Positions 1 through 7,554 of a stretch of DNA of 17,511 nucleotides are shown piece after piece. The translations under genes and the position numbers were made by a program. Position 1 is the first letter of the stretch; every line of letters starts with the position of its first letter. The stretch lies in contig JAJGAH010000008.1 of assembly GCA_020844525.1 (NCBI GenBank), positions 1 to 17,511 on the forward strand, given 5' to 3'. The notes under the pieces were generated by a model that saw nothing but the letters and a program-made list of their open reading frames with translations, was not told the DNA's origin and searched no databases. Origin of the DNA: Eubacterium sp. (GTDB taxonomy: Bacteria; Bacillota; Clostridia; Lachnospirales; Lachnospiraceae).

Positions 1-1
1 A

Positions 2-841
2 GATCAGGCATCCTATCAGGTTCGTCTGCAGAAGCTGATGACAGAGCAGGCAGAGGTCAAAAATATTCGGATTTTGTGGAATTACGCGGATTGGGACCCG
101 GAACTGCAGAATAGTCAGATTGAAAACATGATTGAACGCCGGGTGGATGCATTGATCATATCTCCGGTTAATTCCAAGTCGATCCTGGAGTCACTGAAGG
201 ACGCATCTTCTGTGGGGATACCTGTGATCAATCTGAATATGAAGGTTGACGCCTATTCATCTGTCTATATTGATACCTATGTGGGGGCAAGTTCTTCAGA
301 AGAGGGTGTGCTGGCAGCGGAGCTGGCAGACATTCTTCTGCCGGATGGCGGCAAAGCAGCTATTATTGAAGGGTCTGCCGGAACGGATCCGCAGATTTAT
401 CGTACACAGGCTTTTATTGATGAATTGCGTGACAAACCTGAAATACAGATTGAGGAAATTCTTTCAGCCAACTGGGACAGAAAACAGGCAAAAACTTGTG
501 CAGAAGAATTGCTGCAAAAGTATGCGGATTTGTCCTTGATTTACTGCCAGGACAACAATATGGCAGCTGGAGCAATTGAAGCAGTTAAGAGATCTGGAAG
601 AAGTGGAAAGGTATATGTGATCGGGATTGGAGAGGCTGATGAGGAGACGGTCGGACTTTTGAAGGAGGGAAGTCTGAGCGGTTTTATTGTTCAGGATCCA
701 GAGTTTGAAGCTGTGAGTGCGATAAACAGTGCGGATCAGCTGGCAAAGGGAAGAAAGATCCGGCCATGGATCAAAAACCCTGTCAGCATTCTTACAGCGG
801 ATACGATTGGTGACTATCAGAAGCCGATTCCATATCTGTAA
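2..841 (+). CDS. Sugar-binding protein of ABC-transporter type, 5' end missing
   Basis: The reading frame is open to the left edge (reading D-Q-A-S-Y-Q-V-R from base 2), so this is the C-terminal part, about 279 residues, of a type-1 periplasmic binding protein of the RbsB/Peripla_BP_4 group. The signal peptide and first strands lie outside the window. Visible family features are the QIENMI..VDALIISPVN stretch of the N-terminal lobe, GIPVINLN leading to the hinge, and the C-terminal-lobe elements DNNMAAGAIEA, VIGIG and GFIVQDP. An ATG at 38 exists, but it sits inside the conserved fold and has no ribosome binding site, so it is not the start. A strong terminator follows the gene, so it ends a separate transcription unit and is not the first gene of the ABC operon downstream. 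It could be the binding subunit of another transporter, or the extracellular sensor partner of a histidine kinase. Family call is confident; ligand unknown. Confidence 0.85.
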   Translation, partial: DQASYQVRLQKLMTEQAEVKNIRILWNYADWDPELQNSQIENMIERRVDALIISPVNSKSILESLKDASSVGIPVINLNMKVDAYSSVYIDTYVGASSSEEGVLAAELADILLPDGGKAAIIEGSAGTDPQIYRTQAFIDELRDKPEIQIEEILSANWDRKQAKTCAEELLQKYADLSLIYCQDNNMAAGAIEAVKRSGRSGKVYVIGIGEADEETVGLLKEGSLSGFIVQDPEFEAVSAINSADQLAKGRKIRPWIKNPVSILTADTIGDYQKPIPYL

Positions 842-885
842 GTATTGTGTTGTATGCCTGTACAATTGATTGATTCAGGAGTGGT

Positions 886-933
886 CCTGGTATCGGTCTT
901 ATGTAATAAGACACGGTATCAGGTCTTTTTTTT
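886..933 (+). terminator. Rho-independent terminator after the first binding-protein gene
   Basis: Arms at 886-902 and 906-923 form a 17-bp stem with two G-U wobbles and one bulged A (913). The loop is GTA and the stem is followed directly by TCTTTTTTTT (924-933). It separates the upstream transcription unit from the ABC operon. Confidence 0.93.
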
Positions 934-1159
934 CTGTGCACAATGTGCAGATGAAAAAAAGACAAATCTGATAAAAAAATTGAATTTATAAAAAGTTTAC
1001 CGGAAGTTAAATTATAAACAGAAAGAAGATCGTTGAAGAACGTGGCAGGAAGTCTGTTTCACAAGATATCTGGCACAATCAGACGACTTTCAGGTGCGGA
1101 ACGATTTATTCTGCATGGGGCAGAATGAACGTAATTATATGTATGAGGAGGAACAAGAA
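934..1159 (+). promoter_or_regulatory. Leader and probable promoter region of the ABC operon
   Basis: This 226-base AT-rich gap should hold the operon promoter. No good sigma-A pair is visible: TTTATA (985-990) and TAAATT (1008-1013) are 17 bases apart but match poorly, which fits an activator-dependent promoter. A 13-base palindrome TGCACAATGTGCA (937-949) lies just after the terminator T-tract and could be an operator. No further structure was recognised between 1020 and the ribosome binding site GAGGAGGAA (1145-1153). Confidence 0.4.
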
Positions 1160-2275
1160 ATGAAAAAGAAACTTCTGGTCAGTTTATTGTCAGCCACAAT
1201 GATCCTGACGTTCGGTGCGTGCGGTTCATCGTCACAGGGCACATCGAACGCATCTTCCGGATCTGGTAGTGCGTCAGGCAGCTCTGCCGCAACGGAGACG
1301 GCAGGGACATCCGCAACTTCTGCTGTTGAAGCAGCTGCTGAGGTGAAAGAAGCCGAGACCGGTGACAAGCCGACCATCGCCTTTGTACCAAAGGTTATGG
1401 GGCAGGCATGGTGGGACTATGTACAGAAAGGTGTTGAGGAGTGGTCCAAGGATACCGGTTATGATGTGATCTACAAGGGACCGACAGAGATCGATGCGGC
1501 TGCGCAGGTACAGATCATGACAGACCTTGTAAACCAGGGCGTTGATATCCTCTGTTTCTCGCCTAATGATCCGGATGCGTGCGAAGCAATCTGTAAGGAA
1601 GCCAGAGATAAAGGCATTATTGTCATTTCAACAGAAGCTTCTGGCATGGAGAATATTGACTACGATGTTGAAGCATTTGATGAAGAGGGCATGGGCGGAT
1701 TCCTTATGGATCAGCTCGCCAAGTCCATGGGTGAGGAAGGCCAGTACATTACCATGGTTGGTTCCATGACAATGGAGTCACAGAACAACTGGGCAGACGC
1801 TGCTGTTAAAAGACAGCAGGAGAAATATCCGAAGATGGAGCTTGTAGCAGACAAGAGAGTTGCAGATGATTCCGATGCAGAAAAGGCTTATGAGCTCACC
1901 AAGCAGCTGCTGCAGAAATATCCGAATCTGAAGGGCATCCTGGGAACAGGATCCTTCGATGCACCAGGAGCAGCACGTGCAATCCAGGAGCTTGGACTTC
2001 AGGGTAAGGTATTTGCCATTTCAGTTGCTATGCCCAGTGAGGTGAAGGATTATCTCGAGGATGGAACACTCCAGAGCGTAGGTCTGTGGGATCCTGCAAT
2101 TTCCGCGAAGGTTATGCTGAATACGGCTGTAAAGCTGTACAACGGCGAAAAGATTGAGGATGGCGCTGATCTTGGAGAGAAAGGATATGAATCCGTTAAG
2201 CTGAACGATAAGGTGATCGTAGGTGATGGCGCAATTGCAATTACAACAGACAATGTAGACGATTTCGGATTCTGA
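1160..2275 (+). CDS. LsrB/RhaS-like sugar ABC transporter substrate-binding lipoprotein
   Basis: A 371-residue extracytoplasmic binding lipoprotein that captures the substrate for the ABC transporter encoded next. The start at 1160 is chosen over an in-frame ATG at 1094 because GAGGAGGAA lies just upstream and it gives a clean signal peptide (MKKKLLVSLLSATMILTFGAC) with the lipidated cysteine at residue 21. A Ser/Gly/Ala/Thr-rich linker follows (about 22-60), then the two-lobe type-1 binding fold. Landmarks resemble LsrB and RhaS: AFVPK, GPTEIDAAAQVQ, LVNQGVDIL, SQNNW, DAPGAARAIQ, GLWD and a C-terminal DNVDDFGF. From memory of Salmonella LsrB, the acidic AI-2 ligands (Asp116, Asp166) align with Glu and Ser here, while Lys, Gln, Pro and Ala positions are kept, so AI-2 is an unlikely ligand. 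The downstream rhamnose mutarotase favours a deoxy-sugar. First gene of a six-gene operon. Confidence 0.9.
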   Translation: MKKKLLVSLLSATMILTFGACGSSSQGTSNASSGSGSASGSSAATETAGTSATSAVEAAAEVKEAETGDKPTIAFVPKVMGQAWWDYVQKGVEEWSKDTGYDVIYKGPTEIDAAAQVQIMTDLVNQGVDILCFSPNDPDACEAICKEARDKGIIVISTEASGMENIDYDVEAFDEEGMGGFLMDQLAKSMGEEGQYITMVGSMTMESQNNWADAAVKRQQEKYPKMELVADKRVADDSDAEKAYELTKQLLQKYPNLKGILGTGSFDAPGAARAIQELGLQGKVFAISVAMPSEVKDYLEDGTLQSVGLWDPAISAKVMLNTAVKLYNGEKIEDGADLGEKGYESVKLNDKVIVGDGAIAITTDNVDDFGF

Positions 2276-2302
2276 AGCCTGCAGTTGAAATTAGATCATT
2301 CG

Positions 2303-2339
2303 GTATGTCATACGGCTCTGAATTTGTCATATGACATAC
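2303..2339 (+). repeat. 10-bp inverted repeat after the binding-protein gene
   Basis: GTATGTCATA (2303-2312) and TATGACATAC (2330-2339) are perfect inverted arms around a 17-base loop. No T-tract follows. It could be a protein site or, with the GC-rich hairpin downstream, a structure that stabilises the 3' end of the binding-protein message. Confidence 0.5.
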
Positions 2340-2354
2340 AGGAAAGTACATCGA

Positions 2355-2393
2355 AAGGGGCAGGGAAGGCTTGCTTTCCCGCCCCTTGCTTTT
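2355..2393 (+). terminator. Intra-operon hairpin, probable partial terminator
   Basis: AAGGGGC (2355-2361) pairs with GCCCCTT (2381-2387). An inner GGGAA/TTCCC stem follows after a bulged A, and GCTTTT comes after the hairpin. The T-tract is short and interrupted, so read-through is expected. Such hairpins between a binding-protein gene and its ATPase gene usually make the binding protein more abundant than the membrane parts. Confidence 0.6.
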
Positions 2394-2422
2394 AGAAGAA
2401 ACAATAGAAGGAGCGCAGTGGT

Positions 2423-3904
2423 ATGGCAGAATATTTACTTCAGATGACCGGGATTTGCAAATCCTTTGCGGGTGTTCATGCGCTGGACCACGTAAATTTC
2501 CATATACGTCCGGGAAAGGTTATGTGTCTGGCAGGAGAAAACGGATGTGGAAAATCCACGCTGGTCAAGGTGATTTCCGGTGTGTACATAAGAGATGAGG
2601 GAGAAGTGATTTTTGAGGATCAGAAGCTGGATCATATCACACCGGCTGAAGCAACCAGACTCGGTATCCAGGTTATTTATCAGGACCTGTCTATTTTTCC
2701 GAATCTGACGGTTCGGGAAAATCTGGCGATCAACTCTGAGATCACTGCGCGAAGAAAAATCGTGAATCAGAAGCGCTGGGATGATACCGCCAGAGAAGCG
2801 TTGTCCAGAATTGGTTACAAGATTGATCTGGATGCCAAAATGGGAGAACTGAGTGTTGCAGATAAGCAGCTGGTGGCCATCTGTCGCGCACTGTTGTTTA
2901 ATGCAAAACTGATTATCATGGATGAGCCTACAACTGCTCTGACCAAGCGTGAGGTAGATGCTCTTTTCAAGACAGTGCGGCAACTCAAGGCAGAGGGAAT
3001 TGCAATCATGTTTATCAGCCATAAGGTCGATGAGATTTTCGAAATATCCGATGATGTCTGCATCATGAGGAATGGAAAAAATGTATTTGAGGGACCTACA
3101 GCTGAGCTGACAAGGGACGATTTTTCCTATTACATGACAGGAAGAAGGATTCGTCCGGAGCCCTTTGTGCCGGAGAATATCAGCAAGGATCCAGTGCTCG
3201 AGGTAGAAGATCTGAATCTTGGAAGATATTACCACGATATCAATTTTTCCCTGCACAAGGGGGAAATCCTTGGGATCACCGGACTTCTCGGATCTGGGCG
3301 TACGGAGCTTGCGATGAGTCTGTTTGGACTTATGAAACCTGAATCCGGAACGATTCGTCTGAATGGGAAAGAAGTCAGGATTACCTCTCCGGTCAGGGCA
3401 AAGGAATTGCGGATCGGCTATGTCCCGGAGGACCGGCTGACAGAAGGATTGTGTATGCGCCAGCCGATTGCAGATAATATTATGCTTGCATCGTTAAACA
3501 AGGTATCTCACCGAGGCTTTTTGAACCATAAGCGTTTATTTGCAGAGGCTGAAAAGTGGGTGAAGACATTTTCTATCGCGACAGATGATGCACATAAGTA
3601 TGCACAGACGCTTTCTGGTGGAAACCAGCAGAAAATCGTGCTCTCAAAGTGGATGAACAATGACCTGGACATTTTGATACTGAATGGCCCAACAGTAGGT
3701 GTAGATATTGGTGCCAAGCAGGATATTCATCATCTGGTACATGGTCTGGCAAACAATGGGCTTGCTGTGATCATTATCTCAGATGATATTCCGGAGGTCG
3801 TAGAAAATTGCAATCGTGTCATTGTCATGAAGGATGGCGGAATCGTCGGAGAGCTGGACGGCACAGACTTCACGGAACAGAATATCACGGAAATCATTCA
3901 TTGA
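2423..3904 (+). CDS. Sugar ABC transporter ATPase, two fused nucleotide-binding domains
   Basis: A 493-residue cytoplasmic ATPase of the RbsA/LsrA/RhaT type (carbohydrate uptake family 2) that powers the two permeases downstream. NBD1 is canonical: Walker A GENGCGKST (38-46), signature-like LSVADKQ (from 143), Walker B LIIMDEPT with D167/E168, and the H-loop in FISHK. NBD2 starts near residue 258. It has the degenerate Walker A GLLGSGRTE (287-295) usual in this family, a full LSGGNQQ signature (from 397), and an altered Walker B in which ILNGPT (N421, G422) replaces the Asp-Glu pair. NBD2 is therefore likely non-hydrolytic, leaving one competent site. AAGGAG lies 9 bases before the start. The stop is 13 bases before the next gene. 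The substrate cannot be read from this subunit. Confidence 0.95.
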   Translation: MAEYLLQMTGICKSFAGVHALDHVNFHIRPGKVMCLAGENGCGKSTLVKVISGVYIRDEGEVIFEDQKLDHITPAEATRLGIQVIYQDLSIFPNLTVRENLAINSEITARRKIVNQKRWDDTAREALSRIGYKIDLDAKMGELSVADKQLVAICRALLFNAKLIIMDEPTTALTKREVDALFKTVRQLKAEGIAIMFISHKVDEIFEISDDVCIMRNGKNVFEGPTAELTRDDFSYYMTGRRIRPEPFVPENISKDPVLEVEDLNLGRYYHDINFSLHKGEILGITGLLGSGRTELAMSLFGLMKPESGTIRLNGKEVRITSPVRAKELRIGYVPEDRLTEGLCMRQPIADNIMLASLNKVSHRGFLNHKRLFAEAEKWVKTFSIATDDAHKYAQTLSGGNQQKIVLSKWMNNDLDILILNGPTVGVDIGAKQDIHHLVHGLANNGLAVIIISDDIPEVVENCNRVIVMKDGGIVGELDGTDFTEQNITEIIH

Positions 3905-3917
3905 GGGGGCAGCTGGT

Positions 3918-4919
3918 ATGAGCAAGAGTACTTGGAAACGTCTGATAAAACGGACGGAGTTTTATATTTTTCTGGTTCTAATCGTTCTGATGGTCGGGGT
4001 ACAGATTGTGTCCAAGGGACAGCTGTTTGAACCTACAACTATGGTTACAATCTTAAGAGGCATGGTTGTAGATGGGATGTTTGCCCTGATTTCTCTGATC
4101 GTTATGATCTCCGGAGGGTTTGATATGTCCTTTCCGGCGATTGCGGCTTTTGCCTATTCGGCATCGACCACGATCTGCGTGAACAATGGATGGTGCAAGA
4201 CGAATCCTCTTGCAGGCTTTCTCCTGGCTATACTTTTTGGCGCAATTCTGGGAGCCTTTAACGGCTGGATTATCGCCAACTTTAAATTGAATACAATGAT
4301 TGTCACACTTGGAACGCAGACATTTTTCACCGGACTCACCATGGGCCTTTTCCAGATGAAGGAAATTACTTCGACTCTTCCGGCATCCTTCCGTGCGTTA
4401 GGTGAGAGTTATTTCTTCGAGGTATTTAATTCCCAGGGACAGCGTTCCACCATGACGACATCGATTCTGTTCCTCGTGATCATGATTGCTGTTACGTCTT
4501 TTGTTCTCAGAAAGACGATGTTTGGCAGGGCACTTTATGCAATTGGGGGAAATGAGACCTCTGCAGAGAGAGCCGGATATAATGTGAAGCGGACGAAGTT
4601 TATTCTTTATGTTGTAGTTGGCGCATTGGCAGGATTTATCGGCATGGTACGTGTCTGCCTGGCAAGACAGTCTATTCCCAAGGCGATGGTTGGCAAGGAG
4701 ATGACAATCATTCCTGCTGTTATCCTCGGTGGTGCAAGTATTTTCGGAGGCGAGGGTTCTGTATTCGGAACAATCTGCGCGATCGGGATCATTACGGTTG
4801 TTTCTAACAGTATGCTGCTGGTCGGCATTGATTCCTATTGGCAGGATTTCTTTAACGGACTGATAATTTTGATTGGTATTACGATTTCAGCCGTACAGGC
4901 CAAGAGACAGAGCCGATAA
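3918..4919 (+). CDS. Sugar ABC transporter permease (first of two)
   Basis: A 333-residue integral membrane protein of the BPD_transp_2 family (RbsC/LsrC type), forming half of the translocation channel. Around nine or ten hydrophobic segments are visible, beginning with FYIFLVLIVLMVGVQIV near residue 15. Family motifs include GGFDMSFPAIAAF, the ANFKLNTMIVTLGTQTFFTGL segment (positions about 115-135) and the C-terminal IPAVILGGASIFGGEGSVFGT that contacts the ATPase. The start at 3918 follows GAGGGGGC and leaves a 13-base gap after the ATPase stop. A longer frame opening at 3834 overlaps the ATPase gene and was not used. Cotranscribed with its neighbours; the second permease starts 14 bases after this stop. 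Confidence 0.93.
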   Translation: MSKSTWKRLIKRTEFYIFLVLIVLMVGVQIVSKGQLFEPTTMVTILRGMVVDGMFALISLIVMISGGFDMSFPAIAAFAYSASTTICVNNGWCKTNPLAGFLLAILFGAILGAFNGWIIANFKLNTMIVTLGTQTFFTGLTMGLFQMKEITSTLPASFRALGESYFFEVFNSQGQRSTMTTSILFLVIMIAVTSFVLRKTMFGRALYAIGGNETSAERAGYNVKRTKFILYVVVGALAGFIGMVRVCLARQSIPKAMVGKEMTIIPAVILGGASIFGGEGSVFGTICAIGIITVVSNSMLLVGIDSYWQDFFNGLIILIGITISAVQAKRQSR

Positions 4920-4933
4920 CGGAGGTGGGGATG

Positions 4934-5974
4934 ATGAAAGTCAAACAGTTTGCAAATAAAAATCAGTATACAGTGATGCTGCTGTTTATGCTGGTTGTGG
5001 TTTTGATCTTTTTCTCGATTACCAAAGGCAAGGTTCTGTGGACCGGAGATACATGGAATGGTATCGCCATGCAGTTTCCTGAGTATGGAATCATGACGCT
5101 TGGTGTTATGTTCTGTTTTATTACAGGCAACATCGATATGTCTTTTGTAGCTCTTGGTAATTTTGCGACGATTATGGCAGTTCGTTATATGGCTGCACAG
5201 GCGGGGGATGGGGCATCAGATACCCAGATCCGGATGGCAATTCTGACGGGTATTCTGATCACATTGGTGATCTGCCTGATTGGTGGATTGATCAACGGAA
5301 TTCTGGTTACAAAGCTTGGAATACCTCCGGTTATGGCAACAATTGCAATGCAGCTGGTATGGCAGGGGCTTTCTACTGCATTGACACAGGGAAATACGGT
5401 GACCGGATTGCCAACCATGTATACGGATATTGGACATTCTAAGGTCTTTGGATTTATTCCGTTCCCGCTCTTTGTTTTTATCATTGCCTTTATCATCTGT
5501 GCGGTAATACTTCGCTATACCGTGTATGGCGAGATGATTTATATGATTGGTACCAATGTTAAAGCGGTTCGATATTCCGGGATCAATACGGACAGGCTTG
5601 TGACCATTACTTTTATGCTTACTGCGCTGATCTCTGGTGTTGGAAGTCTGATTATGGTATCCACCATGGCTTCCGCTAAAGCGGACTATGGTTCTTCTTA
5701 TGTAATGCGTGTAATTCTGATTCTGGTTCTGGCAGGTATTCTGCCAGATGGCGGAATGGGAAAGCTCTCTGATCTGTTGTTTGCCACGATTATCATTCAG
5801 ATCATTGCCTCCGGTGTAAATATGTTTGCACAGTTGAACACCTATTATGCAAGCCTGATATGGGGCGGCATGCTGCTGATCGTACTGATTCTCAGCACGA
5901 AGCTTGCAAATGGCATTTTCCGGATCAAAGAGCCGGTACACACCGGGAAAAAGGAAGCAGAGAAAAAATCATAA
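4934..5974 (+). CDS. Sugar ABC transporter permease (second of two)
   Basis: A 346-residue BPD_transp_2 permease (LsrD/RbsC type), expected to pair with the preceding permease as a heterodimer. Visible elements are a hydrophobic first helix (about residues 10-30), GNIDMSFVALGNF, TKLGIPPVMATIAMQLVWQGL, and a C-terminal GILPDGGMGKLSD where the usual GG.S.FGG.G motif has diverged. The tail is positively charged (ending KKEAEKKS). GGAGG at 4921-4925 supports a start at 4934, or 4931 as the adjacent in-frame ATG; the difference is one residue. Together with the binding protein, ATPase and first permease this completes an importer. A 17-bp tandem repeat begins two bases after the stop. Confidence 0.92.
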   Translation: MKVKQFANKNQYTVMLLFMLVVVLIFFSITKGKVLWTGDTWNGIAMQFPEYGIMTLGVMFCFITGNIDMSFVALGNFATIMAVRYMAAQAGDGASDTQIRMAILTGILITLVICLIGGLINGILVTKLGIPPVMATIAMQLVWQGLSTALTQGNTVTGLPTMYTDIGHSKVFGFIPFPLFVFIIAFIICAVILRYTVYGEMIYMIGTNVKAVRYSGINTDRLVTITFMLTALISGVGSLIMVSTMASAKADYGSSYVMRVILILVLAGILPDGGMGKLSDLLFATIIIQIIASGVNMFAQLNTYYASLIWGGMLLIVLILSTKLANGIFRIKEPVHTGKKEAEKKS

Positions 5975-5975
5975 G

Positions 5976-6077
5976 ATATTGCAGCTGGCAGGGTATTGTA
6001 AATTGCAAAGTGTTGCAAATCGTAAGGTATTGCAAATCGTAAAGTATTGCAAATCGTGAAGTATCGTAAATGATAAC
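5976..6077 (+). repeat. 17-bp tandem repeat between the permease and URO-D-like genes
   Basis: About five to six head-to-tail units of consensus GTATTGCAAATCGTAAA. Good copies lie at 5993-6009, 6010-6026, 6027-6043 and 6044-6060. A degenerate first unit (5976-5992, about 10 of 17 bases) starts right after the stop codon, and a decayed last unit begins at 6061. There are no spacers between units. Seventeen bases is not a whole number of codons or helical turns. The array lies inside the operon and ends about 50 bases before the next start codon. Possible roles are a protein or RNA site separating transporter and enzyme expression, or neutral slippage-born DNA. Confidence 0.9.
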
Positions 6078-6127
6078 ATACAGCGATTTATGGGGTGACA
6101 TGATTTTTATCCAGGGAGGAACAGAAT

Positions 6128-7174
6128 ATGAATAGTATTGAAAGATTCTATGCAACCATCGAGAGAAAGCCGGTGGATCGTCCGGCATGCTGGCTGGGAG
6201 ATCCCACGCTCGATGCAATTCCAGGACTGTGCAAGTTCTATGGAGTAGATAATGTCAATGAACTGAAGAAGGTATGCGGCGATGATTTTTACGCAGTCGA
6301 TATCCCATATCATTCTCCACATTGCTCAGCTATTTTTGCAGCTTTTGACTGGTATATGAATGGAAGCAATGTTGATACAGAGCATCGTACTCTGACAGCG
6401 GACGGATGCTTTGCGCACTGCGAGGATCTGGATGATGTTAAGGCAGTTAATTTCCCATGGCCGGATCCGGAGAAATATATCAGTGTAGAGGAATGCAAGA
6501 GGGTGGTTGATGAGGCACCAGACGATAAGACCGTCTTTGCGCTGATGTGGGCCTGCCATTTCCAGGATACCTGTGCAGCCTTTGGCATGCAGACCTGTCT
6601 GATGAATATGATCGAGGATCCCGAGATGGTACATTATGTGGATGATCATATTGTTGATTTCTATCTGAAAGCACAGAAAATCTTTCTGGAAGCAACAAAG
6701 GGTAAGGTACATGCCATGCTCATCGGCGATGATATGGGAAGCCAGAGAGGACTTATGGTCAGCCCGTCGATTATAAAGGAATTCATCATTCCCGGAGCCA
6801 AAAAACTGATCGACCAGGCGCATGCATATGGCGTAAAGATTATTTATCATTCCTGTGGTTCTATCGTAGATGCGATTCCGCTGCTGATTGAAGCCGGTGT
6901 AGATGCCATTCACCCGATTCAGGCGCTTGCTGCAGGCATGGATGCCAAGAACCTCAAGGAAAAATTCGATGGAAAAGTGTCCTTCTGCGGAGGCGTTGAT
7001 ACACAGCAGTTGCTTCCGATGGGAACACCTGAAGAGGTACAGGCAAAGGTAAAGGAGCTTCGCGAGCTCTTCCCGACCGGTCTGATCATTTCCCCAAGTC
7101 ATGAGGGACTGCAGCCAGATGTACCGCCGAGAAATGTAAAGGCTCTTTTCGATGAGGCGACCAAGATTTATTGA
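6128..7174 (+). CDS. Uroporphyrinogen decarboxylase-superfamily protein, methyltransferase-like
   Basis: A 348-residue TIM-barrel protein of the URO-D/MtaA superfamily (COG0407-like). It starts after AGGGAGGAA with good spacing. The family signature is clear: VSPSIIKEFIIPGAKKLID, YHSCGS, AIHPIQ, FCGGVDTQQLLPMGTPEEV and ISPSHEGLQPDVPPRN. H241-x-C243 matches the His-x-Cys zinc motif of corrinoid methyltransferases such as MtaA. The third ligand could be C287 (FCGG) or H325 (PSHEG, where MtaA-type proteins have a Cys). The presence of this motif and the operon context argue against haem synthesis (HemE). The protein sits between an ABC importer and rhamnose mutarotase, so it probably acts on the imported compound or a methylated form of it. 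No corrinoid protein is in the window. Superfamily is sure; reaction is inference. Confidence 0.85.
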   Translation: MNSIERFYATIERKPVDRPACWLGDPTLDAIPGLCKFYGVDNVNELKKVCGDDFYAVDIPYHSPHCSAIFAAFDWYMNGSNVDTEHRTLTADGCFAHCEDLDDVKAVNFPWPDPEKYISVEECKRVVDEAPDDKTVFALMWACHFQDTCAAFGMQTCLMNMIEDPEMVHYVDDHIVDFYLKAQKIFLEATKGKVHAMLIGDDMGSQRGLMVSPSIIKEFIIPGAKKLIDQAHAYGVKIIYHSCGSIVDAIPLLIEAGVDAIHPIQALAAGMDAKNLKEKFDGKVSFCGGVDTQQLLPMGTPEEVQAKVKELRELFPTGLIISPSHEGLQPDVPPRNVKALFDEATKIY

Positions 7175-7227
7175 CATGATAGCGTGTGGATTATTGTAAT
7201 TCATGTGGAGGAAAGGAAGGCAGACCA

Positions 7228-7554
7228 ATGACAAGAAGGTTTGGACAGGTGATACGGATCAACCCGGGGGATCTGGAGCAATACAAGAAATATCACAAGA
7301 ACCCGTTTCCGGGCGTTAATGAGATGATCAAGAAGTGTCATTTGAAGAATTATTCCATTTTTTCCAAGGGAGACTATCTGTTCACATATTTTGAGTACGA
7401 TGGCGAGGATTATGATGCAGATATGGCGAAAATGGCAGAGGATCCCGCAACGCAAAACTGGTGGAATCATGTAAAGCCCTTGATGCAGCCTCTTGAGGAC
7501 CGCAAAGAAGGGGAATTCTGGTCTGATATGGAGGAAATTTATCATTTGGATTGA
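7228..7554 (+). CDS. rhaM: L-rhamnose mutarotase
   Basis: A 108-residue protein of the RhaM/YiiL family, which interconverts the alpha and beta anomers of L-rhamnose (and related deoxy-sugars) as a small cytoplasmic dimer of ferredoxin-like fold. Conserved features are the N-terminal strand FGQVIRINP, Y19 and H23 in YKKYHKNPFPGV (the His corresponds to catalytic His22 of E. coli RhaM), NYSIF, LFTYFEY, QNWW and the C-terminal EEIYHLD. The length is close to the 104 residues of the E. coli enzyme. The start at 7228 is chosen because GGAGGAAAGG lies upstream; an in-frame ATG at 7186 lacks such a site. It is the last gene of the ABC operon and the best clue to the imported substrate: L-rhamnose, L-fucose or a derivative. 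Confidence 0.92.
   Translation: MTRRFGQVIRINPGDLEQYKKYHKNPFPGVNEMIKKCHLKNYSIFSKGDYLFTYFEYDGEDYDADMAKMAEDPATQNWWNHVKPLMQPLEDRKEGEFWSDMEEIYHLD

Noticed and set aside
2435..3256. 273-codon minus-strand frame
   Set aside because: Shadow of the ABC ATPase gene, whose Walker and signature motifs are intact.
5216..5941. 241-codon minus-strand frame
   Set aside because: Low-complexity, Asn/His/Arg-rich antisense of a membrane permease gene.
5976..6077. Possible CRISPR array
   Set aside because: Units are directly adjacent with no spacers and too short, and no cas genes are present.
6128..7174. Haem-synthesis uroporphyrinogen decarboxylase (HemE)
   Set aside because: The H-x-C motif, the sugar-operon context and the lack of other haem genes favour the MtaA-like branch.
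6326..7234. 302-codon open frame on the minus strand
   Set aside because: It is antisense to the URO-D-like gene and rhaM, has no ribosome site and no family resemblance; both plus-strand genes have clear motifs.
1160..7554. AI-2 (lsr) uptake operon
   Set aside because: Transport subunits are Lsr-like, but LsrK, LsrF, LsrG and LsrR are absent, the acidic ligand positions differ, and rhaM points to a sugar.
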